A stretch of 20,569 nucleotides of DNA from CAINEC01 sp046303115 (GCA_046303115.1 JBKCGZ010000195.1:1-20569), one strand, 5' to 3'; shown: positions 1 through 9,811, counted from the first letter of the stretch. Notes: generated by a model from the sequence alone, not told the origin. Made by a program: numbers and translations.

Positions 1-339
1 TACGTTGTTTTATTTTTTTTACAACATTCAAAATTTACTAACACTGTGAACGCATATCAGGTTCCTGAGAAAATCGAAAAAGGAATCCCATTGGTTTTGT
101 ACAAAGACTCAATTGATGTTTGCTACAGTTTTAAATTTACATCGTTGCTCAAAAACAAGATTGACATTTTAAAAGAAATAAATAATAAGGACTATAAATT
201 CTATAATGATGGAATTAATGGAGTGAAATTAGTTCCTGATTTTATTGATAAGGAACAAGTATATTTTAATGCAGCTTGGAAAGATTTTAGAACTATATTT
301 TTGTTTGGATGGTTGTTTGAATACGATAAAATAACTTAA
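1..339 (+). CDS. 3' part of a hypothetical protein gene (5' end outside window)
   Basis: The reading frame is open from base 1 to the TAA at 337-339, so the gene probably begins before the window. The first in-frame start-like codon is a GTG at 46, which would give 97 residues. I prefer a truncated gene because the codons before the GTG are also open and encode a hydrophobic stretch (VVLFFL). The visible part is rich in Lys, Asp, Phe and Tyr, with an aromatic C-terminal segment (WKDFRTIFLFGWLFEYD). I recognise no family or catalytic motif. A strong terminator follows within 12 bases of the stop, which supports this being a real gene end. Confidence 0.55.
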   Translation, partial: YVVLFFLQHSKFTNTVNAYQVPEKIEKGIPLVLYKDSIDVCYSFKFTSLLKNKIDILKEINNKDYKFYNDGINGVKLVPDFIDKEQVYFNAAWKDFRTIFLFGWLFEYDKIT

Positions 340-350
340 CTTGTCACCAC

Positions 351-384
351 AAAAAAATCCCGAAGCATGGCCTCGGGATTTTTT
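351..384. terminator. bidirectional intrinsic terminator
   Basis: An A-run, the stem AATCCCGA paired with TCGGGATT around a short GC-containing centre, then a T-run. The A-tract and T-tract flank the stem symmetrically, so it can end transcription on both strands. It lies between the convergent gene ending at 339 (+) and the gene ending at 402 (-). Confidence 0.9.
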
Positions 385-401
385 ATATCAATTTTTAAAT
401 C

Positions 402-2180
402 TTATTTCTTCGTTTTTCCTTTCACTGGTTTTTCGTTTTCGAAGGTCACAATAAACGCATCAGTAAATCCAGCTTGAATCATTGTTTCTTTGAGATTCTT
501 AGCTGATTCATAACTTGATTCGCTACCTACAAAGTACTTTAACCAGTTCTCTTCACCATATGAAGTAAGCATTTCTGCATCCGTCATCATTGATAGATTC
601 TTTTCTACAACGTCTTTAGAAAGTTTGTTAAATGCGCCAATCTGTACTTTATATTGGATCCCTTTGTTAATCACTTTTTCTACCACTTTTACTTCTTTTT
701 TAGCGTTCAATGGCTCGTACGACATTCCTCTGATTTCACTTCCATCAGTTGTGTTTCCACCGCTAGCGGTTAAGTTTTCATCCACTGATCCCACTTCAGT
801 TAATCGTAAGTTACTTATGGCAATATTTTCAGCCCCTGATTTATTACGATTTAAATAAATATTTTGAATATAACTTCTATCGTTAAACTCTCCGAAGCGA
901 ACAGTTTCTGACTTAATCTGATACCCTTTTACTTCGACACTGTAATTGTATGTGCCAGTTCCAGGAAGTTCGATGCTGTACTCACCAGTTTTAAAATCAG
1001 TATTTACAATAGCAATGTAATCAGGATTGTTGTTTTTTGTGATTGTGATTACCGCTTCTTTTAAGTTAGGCTCTCCAATACATTTAAATTTACCTGTAAC
1101 CGCAATACTTAATTCCTCTGGATTCATGTAGGGAACTTTCATTACTGATACTTTTCCTTTGGCTGCATTACGCTGACTTGTAAAATAAGCAAACTGATCA
1201 ACGCCAGAAGAAACAAAACAATAGTCATCATCAGGTGAGTTTACAGGTGATCCCATATTCTCGGGATTACCCCATTTTTTTGATTCACTGTTATAAACAA
1301 CTTTGAAGATGTCTAATCCACCAGTTGATTTTGGCCCACGACTACTGAAATATAAAACTCTTCCATCTGAATTACATGTAGGATAAAGTTCGTCCTCATT
1401 AGTATTGATAGATGCATCTAATTTAATAGGAGCACTCCAGTTTCCACTTAGGTCTTTTTCAACACGGTAAATATCCTTGCTCTTGCCATCTTTTATTGCA
1501 CTGTAATACATCACTCGACCATTAGCACTTAAAAAGATAGTAGGCTTGTCATCCTTAACAATTTTACTGTCTTTAATAATATTGTCAGGCATGCTTAGAA
1601 GTTTACCAGCATCAGCCGTGAATTCATATTTCGAGTAAAAATTACTAGACTCCGTAATATCATCTTCCAAAATTTCAGAAAGCTGATTTGAGTCTAACAG
1701 ATTTTTAGCATTCATCACCATGGCAATATGTGTACTGATATTGAATGGGTCGTTTGGCTTCTTACCAATAATTATTGCGTATTCAGAAAAAGCCTTCGCC
1801 GCTTCATCGAAACGATAAGTTAGGTGACATGCTCTTCCGTAGTAGTAGTAAATATCCTCTGGACTTCTGTCATCGTTCATTGCTTTCTTTAAATAAGGAA
1901 GTGCCGCTGATTTGTCTGCATCGATAATTAGCGCACAAATACCATAATAGTAGTTGTATTTGTAGTTGTTTGGATTCTTGCTTAGCAATTGAGAATACTG
2001 AATTGCAGCCTTTTCATATTGCTTCGCCAGATATAGTTTTTCGGCTGCCTTGGCTTGCTCGCCTTCGGTCATACCGTTAGAAAAAATGGATTGCTTACCA
2101 GAAGTCGTTGCCATCGATAAGTTGGTACCTGAAACTAAAATTGCATAAGCAACAGTAACGGAAAGTAGAATCTGTCTCAT
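402..2180 (-). CDS. TPR / PD40 beta-propeller / SPOR envelope protein
   Basis: A 592-residue predicted exported protein with an N-terminal signal-like hydrophobic segment (residues 1-24). Residues about 35-150 carry TPR-like helices (KAAEKLYLAKQYEKAAIQYS; YYYGRACHLTYRFDEAAKAF). Residues about 210-350 carry WD40-like PD40 propeller repeats (ANGRVMYYSA, SDGRVLYFSSRG, GGLDIFKV). Residues about 358-445 look like a carboxypeptidase-regulatory-type beta domain (TGEYSIELPGTGTYNYSVEVKGY). The C-terminus, about 508-585, is a SPOR domain (QYKVQIGAFNK ... YFVGSESSYESAKNL). The order resembles the PorE/OmpA-like envelope proteins of this phylum, but the usual C-terminal OmpA peptidoglycan domain is absent and SPOR takes its place. 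SPOR domains bind glycan strands stripped of peptides, so I infer a periplasmic, wall-associated role. The gene stands alone, and I found no clear promoter box. Confidence 0.85.
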   Translation of the reverse strand: MRQILLSVTVAYAILVSGTNLSMATTSGKQSIFSNGMTEGEQAKAAEKLYLAKQYEKAAIQYSQLLSKNPNNYKYNYYYGICALIIDADKSAALPYLKKAMNDDRSPEDIYYYYGRACHLTYRFDEAAKAFSEYAIIIGKKPNDPFNISTHIAMVMNAKNLLDSNQLSEILEDDITESSNFYSKYEFTADAGKLLSMPDNIIKDSKIVKDDKPTIFLSANGRVMYYSAIKDGKSKDIYRVEKDLSGNWSAPIKLDASINTNEDELYPTCNSDGRVLYFSSRGPKSTGGLDIFKVVYNSESKKWGNPENMGSPVNSPDDDYCFVSSGVDQFAYFTSQRNAAKGKVSVMKVPYMNPEELSIAVTGKFKCIGEPNLKEAVITITKNNNPDYIAIVNTDFKTGEYSIELPGTGTYNYSVEVKGYQIKSETVRFGEFNDRSYIQNIYLNRNKSGAENIAISNLRLTEVGSVDENLTASGGNTTDGSEIRGMSYEPLNAKKEVKVVEKVINKGIQYKVQIGAFNKLSKDVVEKNLSMMTDAEMLTSYGEENWLKYFVGSESSYESAKNLKETMIQAGFTDAFIVTFENEKPVKGKTKK

Positions 2181-2341
2181 AGGACTTTGTTTTAAAATTC
2201 AAAGCTTTCTACGGACCTGATAACTAAACAGTTTCAGAATTTTAAAAGTAATTTTATTTAGAAATAGACTTTTATTGATTAGTATAAGTAATTGAAAAAT
2301 AACACTTTATAAAAAAAATACTCACAATTGGCTTATAAATG

Positions 2342-2980
2342 TTAATTACTTTTTTTTGATAAAAAGCCGACTTTTGATTCTTCATTTTTAAGAAGTCGCT
2401 CGATGTTTTTCTGATGAGTTATGAAAACTAAAATGCAAACAAAGATTGCGAAGATGTTCAGACTTGGTATCGATTCATGGTAGATAAACATCACCGATGC
2501 AGGAAAAGATAAGGCCGCCAGTAAGGAACTAACCGACACATAATGTGTCAACAATAATGAAATTGTGAATACACCTGCACAAATTCCAGCGGCGCCTAAA
2601 TGCACCGCGCATAAGATCCCTAATAATGTCGCGACACCTTTACCACCTCTGAATCCAGCGAATAAAGGATAGATATGTCCGATTAAAGCAGCCATCGCTA
2701 AACACAATTCTAAATTCATGAACTGCTGCGTATTGGGGTAGTATTTAGAGGTTAGCCAAACTAATTTAACAGCTAAAAAGCCTTTGAAGATATCAATAAA
2801 CAAAACTGGAAATCCTGCTTTTTTACCGAGAACTCGGAAGGTGTTGGTTGCACCCGCATTGCCGCTTCCATAATCACGTACATCAATATTGTACATCATT
2901 TTTCCAATCCAAACAGCCGATGGAATAGAACCTAACATATAGGCTAACAGAATCAGTGAAATGGTAGTAAAGCTTATCAT
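2342..2980 (-). CDS. plsY: glycerol-3-phosphate acyltransferase PlsY
   Basis: PlsY moves an acyl group from acyl-phosphate to glycerol 3-phosphate to give lysophosphatidic acid, the first step of phospholipid synthesis in the inner membrane. The three family motifs are present: GSIPS (17-21), YGSGNAGATN (37-46) and GH..P with RGGKGVAT (101-118). The usual proline of the second motif is alanine at 42. The 212-residue length and several hydrophobic segments fit the family. An exact TAnnTTTG box lies 7 bases before the ATG, so the leader would be very short. It is downstream of, and on the same strand as, the 1479-residue protein but is separated from it by a likely terminator, so it is probably its own unit. 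Confidence 0.95.
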   Translation of the reverse strand: MISFTTISLILLAYMLGSIPSAVWIGKMMYNIDVRDYGSGNAGATNTFRVLGKKAGFPVLFIDIFKGFLAVKLVWLTSKYYPNTQQFMNLELCLAMAALIGHIYPLFAGFRGGKGVATLLGILCAVHLGAAGICAGVFTISLLLTHYVSVSSLLAALSFPASVMFIYHESIPSLNIFAIFVCILVFITHQKNIERLLKNEESKVGFLSKKSN

Positions 2981-2987
2981 GTTCTTT

Positions 2988-2995
2988 CAAAAATA
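2988..2995 (-). promoter_or_regulatory. -7 promoter box for plsY
   Basis: Read on the minus strand this is TATTTTTG, an exact match to the Bacteroidota sigma-70 -7 consensus TAnnTTTG, ending 7 bases before the plsY ATG. I see no convincing -33 TTTG at the right distance, so the call rests on one box. Confidence 0.45.
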
Positions 2996-3041
2996 GTTAG
3001 AAACCTGTTTTTTATTACCTAAACTTTAAATTTTTATTAAT

Positions 3042-3056
3042 AAAACCCATCGGGTT
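3042..3056 (-). terminator. likely terminator after the 1479-residue protein gene
   Basis: AACCC paired with GGGTT around a 3-base loop, followed on the minus strand by TTATT. It lies about 40 bases past the stop of the 3096-7535 gene. The stem is short and the T-tract is interrupted. Confidence 0.45.
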
Positions 3057-3095
3057 AATCGCGACCAATTGTTTATCAGTAATTTAAATTTTGTT

Positions 3096-6000
3096 TTATT
3101 CCTCTGATTCCGGCTCTGTAAAACGAGTTTTGAATTCGTTTTTCTTGCGATCAGTGCTTAAGATGTACTCATACGACGGCAAATCTCCTTTTTTATCTGC
3201 TATTCGCTTATCCGGTTTCATGTTATTAATCGCATCATTAAACTTGATATCCGAAGAAACAGCCTGCAAAATTCCGCGACTATAGGTAAAGTACCACCAG
3301 TTACCCTGATCTGCTTCCAAGTATAAGTTAAATACATCTCCATTTTTCTTCTTCTGAATTTCAAAGTACCCCGTCAACTGTCGACTAATGGTATTTTTAT
3401 CGATGAACCCAACACCAATTGGCCCGACAGATTTAAAGCTCTGAGAATTCTTATTCCAATACATTTTTAAATCGGTCAAGTAAAGCGTTTGCTGAAGCTC
3501 CTGCGGAACTTTTTTAGGTGCTCCATATAAGGTGAATTCAGAAATCATCTTATCTGCTTTTTCAGTTCCGACAATTGCACGCATGCTACGGGTCCAGATA
3601 GAGCGAGTATCGTTAGTAGGCTTCAACGTCGTATTGCTGGTTAAGCTTTCCGACATCAGCTTCAATGCATCGTTGTTAAACATAAAGTCTAATCCAAGTA
3701 AGACATCTAATGAGGTAGAGTCGTTAAGCGGGTTATAAATTACTCTTCCGTTAAATGTTGTCTTTAACTGTCCGAAATTAAATCCAGGTTTTAACTCACC
3801 TTCAGCAACCACATAACACGAATCGTTATTTAATGAAATACTATTGCCTGGCAAATCTGGATTCGATATTTTCTCTTTGCTTGCAATGTAATAGCTGTTT
3901 GCTTTATCGTTATAGCTCAAATACCCTTTCACGGCAACCATTGCAGAGTCGGTGTTTTTTTCCTTCGGAGAAATAAATCCCGCATAGTAACCAGAACTAT
4001 CATTACTCAAGAATATACCAACACCTAGGCGTTCTCCATTTTCATTACGAGGCTCATCAACAGGAATGGTTAAGTTTTTAATATCAATGTCTGATTTAAA
4101 GCCGAACCAATTAATAGAAAGCCCTGCGGTACATAAATGTTTTACACTCGCAAATCCATCAAAGTTTAACAACGGATTAGCAGCGTTAATTTGAACTCTT
4201 CCTTTATATTGAATATTGGTACTTAACTGGAAGTTTTCTGTTTCAGGAATATTACCATTCGCATAAGTTTGTTTTGCGGTATCAACTCCAATTCGCTCTA
4301 ATGAAATTAAGTGAGGCGTACCTGCGTGGTCGTTATACGCATACTGACCTGTTCCTTCGTATTCTTTTCTTCCTTTAACTTGAATTTGTGCTCCTGTAAT
4401 TTTGTGGTATTTGCTAACTACATTCGCAATTACTGTTGCATTATTCAGCGGACGCATATATGCATCTTTTTCGATGACGATAGTTGCGGTGTCATTTGGT
4501 TGGATACTCGCGTCAGCAACAAGAATCTCTTTTACCTTTCTTGCTTTAATCAAATAATCATTTAAATTGTATCGTGCCAATCCTGCATTCCAACGCAATG
4601 AATCTTGAAAGGCGTTGGTTGAAACAAAGTCAGAGCCTTCAATATTAAGTTTCGTTTTATCAATATTATCATCCCCAAATTCAACTTCATCTTTATCAAT
4701 AAACCACTTAAACTGTGCAATGTAACAGATGTACTGATTTAAAGGGAAGCTTACATAAGAACCTTTTCCGTTCGAGATGAAATTACCAAAGCGGTTCACC
4801 AAATCAATTTTTGCATTTACATTTTTTGTCTGAATGGCTAATACAGATTCGATATCAGACTTCAATTTGAAGTCGGCAGTATCAGATCCATATGCATCTT
4901 GCTTGAACCAGAAATTTTTTGCTTCAAGGTTCGAAGCATCAAACTTCGCATCTCCATTTCCTCCTAATCCTTTTGATGCTAATAATAAATTACCGGATAA
5001 AGAAACTTGTTTATTATAAACTTCAATTGGAACTGTTGTCATATAAACGTACATCTCATCTTTCTTTGGACGCCAGTTAATAGCCGTTTGCTTGCCTTGT
5101 GCATCTGGAAATCCGACACCTGCAATCATTTCTTTTCTCAAATCGAATGCAGCATTTTGCATATTCGTTGAATCAATAAAGAATACAATTTCTTTCGAGG
5201 TGCTGGATGAACTCAGGTAATCAACTTTACCATCGCCTAATAATCCTGCATAACTTAAGTCGATATGATTAGTGAATGTTCCTTTACCACCATACATCGG
5301 ATATCCTTCACCCGGCGAATTACGTTCAAATCCGAAGGAGTAATCAGGACGAATAACTGCCATCTCTTTGATGTCTGGAAAAATCCCGCCAGACACAAAT
5401 GTGCCTGCGAACTTCATTCCGCCTGATGAGAAATTATCGAGTGAATCAATTGTAAATGGTTCAATCTTGAAATAGAATTTATCTCGATTATAAACACCAC
5501 CGTAAATAGAACGATGATCATAATACACGTATGATTCTTTATCGCTCACAAATTTCGGGTACTGAGAATAACTTTTCCTGCTTGATTTATTATTTAAACT
5601 ATCGATGTATAAAACACCAGATACATTTTGCAAAGTGCTTTTAAGAGGAATCAATTTCGGATTGCCGTTTTCATCGAGTTCATTATCAGAAACAACTTTC
5701 AAACGAATAGAATCAATCGTAGCTAAATTAAATTTAAACTGATCGTAGATGAATTCGAATTTCTTTCCGAAGAAATCAGAACGGCCTGCATGCACTTTAC
5801 CTGAGAATTCAAAGTCGCGGTTTTTCTTTAACTTGATTTGTTGATTTTCTGGAGTTACCCAAACTGCTTGCGTATCACTTAAAAATACTCTAGAAACACC
5901 TTCCATATCCAAATCGAAATTCAATAGATTTAGTTTTGCATTTGGTTTTGCAGAGATCACAGAGCTTATTTCAATTTTGTCATAATCGATTTTTTCTGTT

Positions 6001-7535
6001 TTCGCTTCGAGATAATAAACTACTTTGTCTTTTGCAACAGCACTCGATGTTTCTGCGTCATAAGTGAGGAAACCTTTGTTCGCTAAAAATATCATCAATG
6101 ATTTAGCCTCTGATTCTGCAACTCCTAACATCTGCGCAAGCGTAGCCGAATAAATGACATCACCATAACTTCTATTGTATTTGTAAATTAATTGAAGTGG
6201 ATTGTAATCACTCAAACCTTGCAGCTTACGAAAACGATCATCCGAAAATAAATTTTCTGATTCCATCCACATCTTACTTTCACCGGCACCAGAAATCATT
6301 TTTAATTCCATCAGTGGATCATCAATCTTCCAATAAACTCCATCTACGTAAATATCTACTTTGTGAAAAGAATTATAGAACGGCATACTCATACCTGTTG
6401 AGTTATCTATAATCAAACTCACCTGACGATCTTTATTAACGTATTTAAAATCTAACGAAGGGTGATAGATACTATCGTTTTCAAAATAAATAATAGCAGT
6501 TGCATTTTGTGCGCTTAATCGCTCAGGTCGAACAACGAAACTTTTGCATTGTACACTTAATTGTATTTTATTATCACGCTTAAAGTTTAATGTTGCCTTT
6601 TGATCTTTCGAGCCTGCGCCAATCATCTTAGCACCTTGTTGTGAGAAGCCTCCAACATAGTCAGCATCCTTAATTAGTTCTTTAATGGTAAGATTAGCAT
6701 CGTAACTCTGAAAGCGCGGATAGGTAGCATTGCTTGAATCCGCATTCGCTAATATTTTATCCGTTACTTTTCCTGTTAATGCTGTTTTGAAATATTTTTT
6801 ATTGTAAAAATCAGCTGAGTCAGATGAATAAATACTACTCGTTACATCGATGATTGTATTTTTTAAATTAGCATACGCTTCTTCCTCGGGAATACCTGCT
6901 CGCATCCAATTTATTTTACCACCTGTGCCATAGAACTTTTTTATTAGTGGATAGTAAACACCTTGTATGTTATAAATCACGCTGCTGTCTGATTTGGCAT
7001 AGCAGGTAAGTGTCATAGCAGGGAAATTCACTTTTGGAACAGAGTCGAAATCAAAAATAAAATTACTCGTGCCTGCAGCCCATTTTGTAGAAGAGGATTG
7101 ATATAAAATATTTCCACTGAATAATCCAGAACAAATTTCAATATAGTCGCTATAGTATTTTGTTTTTCCAAACAGCATTTTATCAAGACTGTTATGCCAT
7201 TTAGTAAACATATCACTTGATTTTCCTGATTCAGAAAATCCGATTAATGCTTCAATGTAATTACTGAAATCAGGAAATGGCTTTAGTCTTTTCTTGAGCA
7301 TATCATTACAAGTCTTGATAACTGTTGCTTGTTGATCAGCTGTAAACTTTGGTTGCTCTATCCATACTAACTCAAATCGATCGGTCAGTTTTTCCGTTTC
7401 TTTTTTATTAGTTAATTCTAAGTAGGCTTTTATCTCTTTGAAAAAAGTTTGCGGTTCTGCAGAAAATGGTTTCTGGACCTGTGAAAATCCAAAGAAAGGA
7501 AATAATAAAAACAGTGATAATAGTATTTTCTTCAT
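3096..7535 (-). CDS. very large secreted beta-rich protein, function unknown
   Basis: A 1479-residue protein with a clean Sec-type signal (MKKILLSLFLLFPFFGFSQ; cleavage near 18-20) and no lipobox cysteine. The first 115 residues after the signal look helical (FFKEIKAYLELTNKKETEKL ... MLKKRLKPF). From about residue 150 on, alternating hydrophobic/polar beta strands dominate, with recurring phrases such as NFDLDMEGVSRVFLSD, FEFSGKVHAGRSDFFGKKF (near 585) and FNFGQLKTTFNGRVIYN (near 1260). It ends TRFTEPESEE, unlike a type IX secretion sorting signal, and no enzyme motif is visible. It starts 6 bases after the prmA stop and is probably co-transcribed with it. The repeated amphipathic strands suggest an elongated periplasmic or outer-membrane beta scaffold. 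A lipid or LPS carrier is one possibility given plsY next door, but that is only inference. Confidence 0.8.
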   Translation of the reverse strand: MKKILLSLFLLFPFFGFSQVQKPFSAEPQTFFKEIKAYLELTNKKETEKLTDRFELVWIEQPKFTADQQATVIKTCNDMLKKRLKPFPDFSNYIEALIGFSESGKSSDMFTKWHNSLDKMLFGKTKYYSDYIEICSGLFSGNILYQSSSTKWAAGTSNFIFDFDSVPKVNFPAMTLTCYAKSDSSVIYNIQGVYYPLIKKFYGTGGKINWMRAGIPEEEAYANLKNTIIDVTSSIYSSDSADFYNKKYFKTALTGKVTDKILANADSSNATYPRFQSYDANLTIKELIKDADYVGGFSQQGAKMIGAGSKDQKATLNFKRDNKIQLSVQCKSFVVRPERLSAQNATAIIYFENDSIYHPSLDFKYVNKDRQVSLIIDNSTGMSMPFYNSFHKVDIYVDGVYWKIDDPLMELKMISGAGESKMWMESENLFSDDRFRKLQGLSDYNPLQLIYKYNRSYGDVIYSATLAQMLGVAESEAKSLMIFLANKGFLTYDAETSSAVAKDKVVYYLEAKTEKIDYDKIEISSVISAKPNAKLNLLNFDLDMEGVSRVFLSDTQAVWVTPENQQIKLKKNRDFEFSGKVHAGRSDFFGKKFEFIYDQFKFNLATIDSIRLKVVSDNELDENGNPKLIPLKSTLQNVSGVLYIDSLNNKSSRKSYSQYPKFVSDKESYVYYDHRSIYGGVYNRDKFYFKIEPFTIDSLDNFSSGGMKFAGTFVSGGIFPDIKEMAVIRPDYSFGFERNSPGEGYPMYGGKGTFTNHIDLSYAGLLGDGKVDYLSSSSTSKEIVFFIDSTNMQNAAFDLRKEMIAGVGFPDAQGKQTAINWRPKKDEMYVYMTTVPIEVYNKQVSLSGNLLLASKGLGGNGDAKFDASNLEAKNFWFKQDAYGSDTADFKLKSDIESVLAIQTKNVNAKIDLVNRFGNFISNGKGSYVSFPLNQYICYIAQFKWFIDKDEVEFGDDNIDKTKLNIEGSDFVSTNAFQDSLRWNAGLARYNLNDYLIKARKVKEILVADASIQPNDTATIVIEKDAYMRPLNNATVIANVVSKYHKITGAQIQVKGRKEYEGTGQYAYNDHAGTPHLISLERIGVDTAKQTYANGNIPETENFQLSTNIQYKGRVQINAANPLLNFDGFASVKHLCTAGLSINWFGFKSDIDIKNLTIPVDEPRNENGERLGVGIFLSNDSSGYYAGFISPKEKNTDSAMVAVKGYLSYNDKANSYYIASKEKISNPDLPGNSISLNNDSCYVVAEGELKPGFNFGQLKTTFNGRVIYNPLNDSTSLDVLLGLDFMFNNDALKLMSESLTSNTTLKPTNDTRSIWTRSMRAIVGTEKADKMISEFTLYGAPKKVPQELQQTLYLTDLKMYWNKNSQSFKSVGPIGVGFIDKNTISRQLTGYFEIQKKKNGDVFNLYLEADQGNWWYFTYSRGILQAVSSDIKFNDAINNMKPDKRIADKKGDLPSYEYILSTDRKKNEFKTRFTEPESEE

Positions 7536-7541
7536 TCTTAA

Positions 7542-8378
7542 TTATTGTTTTTGGAATGTTGCGCAGCACCAATCGTTTTGTGAGGTGTGTTGTACATAGT
7601 CTAGTTTGTATTCAGCAGCTTTACTTTTGATAACGGATAAATCTGAAGTATAATATCCACTCGTGATTAATAATCCACCAGGATTTAAAGCAGCTGCATA
7701 TTTTTCTACATCGTTGAGAATTATATTTCGATTGATGTTGGCTAAGATGATATCATACGTTTTGCCTGCTAATAATTCACTGCTTCCATGTGCGACTTCA
7801 ATTTGAGGATATCCATTTCGCTGTGCATTCTCAATCGAATTATCAACTGAGTTTGGATCATTGTCAATAGCAAAAGCGGACGAAGCTCCAAGCTGCATTC
7901 CTAAAATAGCAAGTATGCCTGTTCCGCAACCCATATCTAACAACGACTTATTTTGAAAGTCGATATCCAACATTGCTTCCATTACTTGTGAAGTAGTTGG
8001 ATGGTGACCTGTACCAAAAGCCATACGTGGTTGTACAATTATTTCATGTGCGAATGATGGATTGGCCTCGTGAAATTCAGCCCTTACATAAATTTTATTG
8101 CCAATGATTTCTGGCTGATAATTTTTCTCCCATTCGGCATTCCAGTTTTGCCAAGGGATTTCTTGAATGGTATAATTGATATCGCAATTCATTGCTTTAA
8201 CGCCCTCAATAATTTCAATCACTTCATCTTGATTAAAATTGGATGTTTGAATGTATGCTTTAAAGCCTTGAGGCGTTTCCTCAAACATTTCGAATCCTTC
8301 TTCACCTAATTGATAAGTAAGCATTTCGCCGAATAATTCGACAGGATTTAGTTGTAGGTTTAATTCTGTATAGTTCAC
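7542..8378 (-). CDS. prmA: ribosomal protein L11 methyltransferase PrmA
   Basis: PrmA methylates lysines and the N-terminal amine of ribosomal protein L11 using S-adenosylmethionine. The 278-residue protein has the family signature FGTGHHPTT (121-129), the SAM-binding loop LLDMGCGTGILAI (146-158), the acidic ribose-binding region AIDNDP (170-175) and the ILANIN motif (211-216). The start is GTG: a stop lies in frame two codons upstream, and the next Met is residue 19, inside the conserved N-terminal domain. It diverges from hutI across 175 bases and is followed after 6 bases by the 1479-residue protein gene. Confidence 0.95.
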   Translation of the reverse strand: MNYTELNLQLNPVELFGEMLTYQLGEEGFEMFEETPQGFKAYIQTSNFNQDEVIEIIEGVKAMNCDINYTIQEIPWQNWNAEWEKNYQPEIIGNKIYVRAEFHEANPSFAHEIIVQPRMAFGTGHHPTTSQVMEAMLDIDFQNKSLLDMGCGTGILAILGMQLGASSAFAIDNDPNSVDNSIENAQRNGYPQIEVAHGSSELLAGKTYDIILANINRNIILNDVEKYAAALNPGGLLITSGYYTSDLSVIKSKAAEYKLDYVQHTSQNDWCCATFQKQ

Positions 8379-8553
8379 GATTTAAAAATACCGTTTTTGC
8401 AAGGGGAGATTCAGAGGGGTTCCACGATGTTTTCAACATTTTTATCAAATAGTATTTTAACAATTTGTCAGTAATAACCGTGAATTAAATCATGAAATAC
8501 TGCATTTTTATCTCACTACTTCTTGATTATCTTCGTACCGTATATTTTTATTT

Positions 8554-9786
8554 ATGAACCGAACACTTATTACCAATATAAAAGGACTCGTTCAGGCAAA
8601 CAGAAGTCATGTGATTATGGGAGCCGATATGAAGGAGTTGCCCATCATTGATGATGCCTGGTTGCTGATTCAAGGAGATGAGATTGCTGCAGTTGGACAT
8701 ATGAATCATATGCCGCATTCAGATGTGACGGATGTAATTGATGCCACTAATCGATTTGTGTTACCAGCTTATTGCGATTCACATACGCATATTGTTTTTG
8801 CTGGCTCTCGTGAAAGTGAGTTTGTTGATCGTGTTCATGGATTGACCTACGAGGAGATTGCGAAGCGAGGTGGTGGAATCTTGAATTCTGCGAAGCGTTT
8901 GCAAAATACTTCCGAAGAAGAATTATATGAAGGTGCAATGTCGCGTATTCACGAGATGATTATGACAGGCACAGGTGCGATTGAAATTAAAAGTGGTTAC
9001 GGATTATCGTATGATGCAGAAATAAAAATGCTTCGTGTCATTAAGCGTTTGAAGGAAACTTCTGATGTAAAAATTAAAGCAACGTTTTTAGGCGCACATG
9101 CTTTCCCTGCTGAATTTAAAGAGAATCGTTCTGCTTATGTTGATTTGTTAGTTGATCGATTGATTCCTTTTATTGCTGATGAAGGTCTTGCAGATTATAA
9201 CGATTTATTTTGCGACCGCGGATTTTTTACCGTTGAAGAAACAGATCGAATTTTAGAAGCGGGAAATAAACGCGGACTAAAACCAAAGATTCACGCCAAC
9301 GAATTAGATTTTTCTGGTGGTGTGCAAGTAGGAGTGAAGCATCATGCTTTGTCAGTTGATCATTTAGAATGTGTAGGTGATGATGAAATCAAAACATTAT
9401 TAGGAAGTAAAACAATGCCTACTTTATTACCAGGCACTGCTTTCTTCTTGAAGATTCATTATCCTCCTGCTCGTAAAATGATTGATTCTGGATTGCCAGT
9501 TGCATTAGCCAGTGATTATAATCCGGGTTCTTCTCCTTCGGGAAATATGAACTTCGTACTAACGCTTGCTTGTTTGTACTTGGGAATGTCGCCAGAAGAA
9601 GCGATTAATGCAGCAACATTGAACAGTGCTTACGCAATGGGTGTGATGGATGAATTAGGTTCAATTGCTCCACATAAAAAAGCAAATTTATTTATCACAA
9701 AAGAAATTCCTTCTATAGGATATATTCCTTATGCGTATGGAAGAAATATAGTTGATAAAGTAATGATCAACGGAAAATTAAAATAA
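8554..9786 (+). CDS. hutI: imidazolonepropionase HutI
   Basis: HutI hydrolyses 4-imidazolone-5-propionate to N-formimino-L-glutamate, the third step of histidine degradation, in the cytosol. The 410-residue protein is full length for this amidohydrolase. Visible metal and active-site elements are DSHTH (H77 and H79) with FAGSRESEF, the histidine of HANEL (H247), SVDHLE (H270) and the aspartate of ASDYNPGSSPSGN (D321). The ftcD-like gene follows 25 bases later, so the two form an operon for the end of the pathway. hutH and hutU are not in this window. A near-consensus -7 box (TATATTTT, 8541-8548) sits 5 bases before the ATG. Confidence 0.96.
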   Translation: MNRTLITNIKGLVQANRSHVIMGADMKELPIIDDAWLLIQGDEIAAVGHMNHMPHSDVTDVIDATNRFVLPAYCDSHTHIVFAGSRESEFVDRVHGLTYEEIAKRGGGILNSAKRLQNTSEEELYEGAMSRIHEMIMTGTGAIEIKSGYGLSYDAEIKMLRVIKRLKETSDVKIKATFLGAHAFPAEFKENRSAYVDLLVDRLIPFIADEGLADYNDLFCDRGFFTVEETDRILEAGNKRGLKPKIHANELDFSGGVQVGVKHHALSVDHLECVGDDEIKTLLGSKTMPTLLPGTAFFLKIHYPPARKMIDSGLPVALASDYNPGSSPSGNMNFVLTLACLYLGMSPEEAINAATLNSAYAMGVMDELGSIAPHKKANLFITKEIPSIGYIPYAYGRNIVDKVMINGKLK

Positions 9787-9811
9787 TAAAATTCAAAGTC
9801 ATTAAAAAGAT

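Noticed and set aside
3091..5019. Several plus-strand reading frames of 60-84 codons opposite the 1479-residue gene
   Set aside because: They are antisense shadows of a long conserved-looking gene, with no start context or family resemblance.
8379..8553. Promoters in the divergent prmA-hutI gap
   Set aside because: Only near matches were seen: TACTATTTG on the minus strand has one base too many, and TATATTTT for hutI lacks the final G. Not strong enough for separate features.
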